Origin: UBA7396 sp034675265
GTDB lineage: Bacteria > Patescibacteriota > Gracilibacteria > BD1-5 > UBA6164
Direction of reading: 5' to 3'
DNA length: 9,442 nt
NCBI GenBank assembly: GCA_034675265.1
Contig: JAUCDK010000037.1
Coordinates: 1-9,442 of the forward strand
This document shows positions 7,344 through 9,442 of this stretch, in pieces (position 1 is the first letter of the stretch; the number at the start of each line of letters is the position of its first letter). Below the pieces are notes generated by a model. The model did not search any database, had not been told where the DNA came from, and saw nothing but the letters and a program-made list of their open reading frames with translations. Both the position numbers and the translations under genes were made by a program.

Positions 7344-7928
7344 ATGGCAAATATAAATCATGCACCAAGCAAATATATGCTGAATTTACTTCATGTTTTA
7401 CCAGCATTTGCTTCTGAGGAAGATGCAGTTATTAATACAATCGTTGAAATTAATGCAGGAAGTATTAATAAATACGAAATTATTACTGAAACTGGAACTT
7501 TAAAACTTGATAGAGTTGGTTTTTCTTCATTATCTTACCCTTTTGCTTATGGAGCTATTCCTTGTACTTGGGATTTAGATAATGATCCACTTGATGTTGA
7601 AATAGTAAATGTTACTGAGCCTCTGATCCCAGGAACTTTAGTAGAAGTAAGAGTAATTGGAATTATGAAATTTATTGACTGATGAGAAGTTGATGATAAA
7701 GTAATTGCAGTTATCAATGATGATAAAAGAACCAATCATATTAAATCTATTGAAGATTTAGGAGAACAATTTATCAAAGAAACTACTTACTATTGGGAAC
7801 ATTATAAAGATCTTAAAAAACCAGGAACTGGAAAAGTAGAATGATTTTTTGGAGTAGAAGAAGCAGTAAGAATTATTAAAGAATGTGAGCAAAGATATAA
7901 AGATGAATATTTACCAAAATTTAATTAA
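7344..7928 (+). CDS. ppa: Inorganic pyrophosphatase, family I (soluble)
   Basis: This enzyme hydrolyses cytosolic PPi to phosphate and so drives nucleic acid, protein and other biosynthetic reactions forward. The 194 residues match family I in length and motifs: Y44-E-I, K54-L-D-R, Y65-P-F-A-Y-G-A-I-P, the metal-binding D79-N-D81-P-L-D84 (the usual G is N80), and D112-G-G-E-V-D117-D-K119 with G113 and G114 written TGA TGA. A late V-E-G-F-F uses a third TGA at G167. D79, D84, D112 and D117 correspond to D65, D70, D97 and D102 of E. coli. It lies 53 bases after atpC on the same strand, so co-transcription is plausible, though a stem-loop lies between them. A symmetrical terminator follows directly. 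Confidence 0.96.
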
Positions 7929-7957
7929 AAAAAATCAAGCATTTGCTTGATTTTTTT
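7928..7957. terminator. Bidirectional intrinsic terminator between convergent genes
   Basis: A 13-bp stem (arms 7928-7940 and 7945-7957) with a GC-containing upper part (CAAGC / GCTTG), an ATTT loop, an A-tract on the left and a T-tract on the right. It therefore works on either strand. It touches the last base of the ppa stop and overlaps the stop of the minus-strand gene (7956-7958), so both genes end inside the same hairpin. Confidence 0.9.
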
Positions 7958-8924
7958 ATTGTACTCATTGTATAACATATCAATAATAATTTTCTACCAG
8001 TTCAGGAGAAAATAATACTCTATTTTCAAAACCATTTTTATCATCGAGTCCTACAATATAGAGAGGTCTTTTTTTCTCATCATATCATTCAAATTGATAT
8101 GTTAAGACAGTATCGTCAGAATAATTTTCTACTACAAGAGCATAGTCAAAATTGTTGATTTGAAAGATGTAAGGAATTTCTCAAGAATCAATACTTCATG
8201 AATAAGAAAGTATTCCGCTTTGGTTTTTGATATCTCCCTCTGTGTGAGATATATATTGAAGCTCTTTTTTAAGATTAAAAATTTCTTTATCAAATGTATA
8301 GATAGATATTTTTCCATTTATATGATTAAAATTTCAAAACAAAGTTATCGTGCTTTCCTGAGTTTGCCCAGGAATTTGAGGAGTATTTTCATATTCAGAT
8401 CTATTATTTGGATTGATAGAAATCATATCTTTCAAAGCATCATTGAAAAAAATAACTGTTTTTGTTTCTTTGGGAGGAATTACTCCGATAAGATATTTTC
8501 TTGCAAAATCATCATTATCATATAAATCTGAATCAGAAGTTACTCTTGAGAGAATATTTCCTGTATAAAAACTTGCTTTAAAATCATCATTATCTCAAGC
8601 ATCATCGATATTATCAGAAGTATTTACTATTTCTCCTCATTGACATATCGGAGTTTCCTCTTTGTGATAACTCATGAGTCATCCAGAGCAGGATGTGAGA
8701 TCTTCTCAAAAACCATCAGTATTCGTAAGCGTATGAAATTTATAGGTGATATTTTTAGCATTGATATATTTTTGTTGTCATTTGAATTGTTCTGATTGAT
8801 TGTCAATAAATCAAAAATCAAGATTGGTAATATTCCAAATAATCACACTAAAAAGTCAGAGTATAACTATAATAATAATTACCAGTACTAAAAAAAATCA
8901 CTCGGTTTGGATATGTTTTTTCAT
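7956..8924 (-). CDS. Type IV prepilin-like membrane-anchored protein
   Basis: The frame reads 322 residues once fourteen in-frame TGA codons are taken as glycine. The N-terminus M-K-K-H-I-Q-T-E-G9-F10-F-L-V-L is a short basic leader followed by G-F and one long hydrophobic helix (about 10-30). This resembles a class III prepilin signal cleaved after G9 by PilD, although the usual E at +5 is absent, as in some minor pilins of the PilX/PilV kind. The rest is a large extracellular-type domain, rich in D, N, S and Y, with just two cysteines (C79, C94) that could pair, and a D-N-D-D-F motif repeated at 111 and 136. I do not recognise the large domain. Only one ATG fits before the upstream stop. 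The family call is inference; a plain single-pass membrane protein is the alternative. Confidence 0.75.
8505..8594. repeat. In-frame 15-base direct repeat in the prepilin-like gene
   Basis: The same 15 bases occur at 8505-8519 and 8580-8594, exactly 25 codons apart, giving D-N-D-D-F at residues 111-115 and 136-140. Acidic residues cluster before both copies. This may be an internal duplication or a metal-binding loop; the span is otherwise ordinary coding sequence. Confidence 0.5.
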
Positions 8925-8931
8925 ATATTTT

Positions 8932-9441
8932 TTAATAAATCATAGAAATTTTTATAGTTTTATATTTTGGATTTTCTTGTATATCTTTAAGTGGAAGTCA
9001 GATAAAATCAGAATATTTTTCAAAAGACATTACAAAATCTATTTTCATCATTTTTGGGCTTAAAATTTGGTATATTCACCATTTTGTCATTGAAATATTT
9101 TTAAAGTATTGTATTTTTTCTTCTGGAAGAGAGGAAAGAAAATTTGTGATATCACTTTCTACAAGAGGAATATCACTTTCACTGAGAGTCACAAAAGCAG
9201 GATGGTAGATTTTATAAGTATCTATATTTCAAAAAATTATTTTCTTTTCTGAAGTATCGTAGCTTCCCCATAAAAATCCAGCATTTTTTTCTTCGTTAGA
9301 AAGAGCTAAAATAGAAAAACCATGAGATGCTTCTGGAAATATATTTCCTTCAAGGGTGATTAGATGAGTATAGTCATGAATAGAGTCTTGAAAAATTTTT
9401 TCTAACAATTCTATATCTTGAAATGTTTTTGATTTTAAAGT
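8932..9441 (-). CDS. Unrecognised protein, C-terminal part (start beyond the window)
   Basis: An open frame of 169 residues runs from the window edge to a TAA at 8932-8934, with three in-frame TGA codons as glycine. Its 5' end is outside the window. The visible part has no clear membrane helix or cysteine and no motif I know. It includes L-E-G-N-I-F-P, G-F-L-W-G-S-Y-D and a lysine-rich end (K-Y-K-T-I-K-I-S-M-I-Y). The next gene begins only seven bases after its stop, so the two surely share a message. Because the neighbour looks like a prepilin, this could be another pilin-like or pilus-associated protein; that is context only. The continuous frame and coding-like composition make it a real gene. 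Confidence 0.75.
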
Positions 9442-9442
9442 A

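Noticed and set aside
7547..7735. Minus-strand frames at 7547-7735 (in ppa) and 8132-8317
   Set aside because: The first is antisense to ppa. The second overlaps the 322-residue minus-strand gene in another frame and has low-complexity content.
226..7928. UGA as tryptophan (table 4, as in Mycoplasma)
   Set aside because: TGA falls at P-loop and Gly-Gly positions where tryptophan is impossible, while tryptophan is written TGG (for example AtpB W113 and Ppa W76).
8220..9063. Plus-strand frames at 8220-8525 and 8800-9063
   Set aside because: They lie opposite the two minus-strand genes, and their F/I/K-rich translations look like AT-rich antisense noise.
1..9442. CRISPR array, tRNA, rRNA, insertion sequence or phage genes
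   Set aside because: No regularly spaced repeats, cloverleaf, transposase or integrase motifs were seen on either strand.

Overview
The window only reads as continuous genes if UGA is translated as glycine (NCBI translation table 25). That code is established for the candidate-phylum lineages Absconditabacteria (SR1) and Gracilibacteria (BD1-5), so the source is very probably one of these two; I cannot decide which. Supporting traits are a strongly AT-rich sequence, in-frame TGA in 12 of the 13 genes (about 79 codons by hand count), TAA or TAG as the only terminators, arginine written almost entirely as AGA, and no recognisable Shine-Dalgarno sequence before any start.

Positions 12-7290 hold a complete F1Fo ATP synthase operon on the + strand in classical bacterial order: a small two-helix membrane protein (AtpZ/AtpI-like), atpB (a), atpE (c), atpF (b), a very short atpH (delta), atpA (alpha), atpG (gamma), a stand-alone RNase HI gene, atpD (beta) and atpC (epsilon). 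A family I inorganic pyrophosphatase (ppa) follows in the same direction. The membrane part (a, c10-15, b2 in typical enzymes) would carry ions, here probably protons. The alpha/beta/gamma part makes or hydrolyses ATP, and delta with b forms the stator. The pyrophosphatase removes PPi made by biosynthetic reactions. The odd points are the RNase HI gene inside the operon, the delta subunit reduced to about its C-terminal half, and stem-loops next to the stop codon in most of the gaps.

A strong symmetrical terminator at about 7928-7957 separates this unit from a convergent minus-strand pair (7956-9442). These are a 322-residue protein with a type IV prepilin-like N-terminus and, just upstream, the C-terminal part of another protein whose start lies outside the window. 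I found no tRNA, rRNA, CRISPR array, insertion sequence or integrase, and no gap without a gene exceeds about 110 bases.
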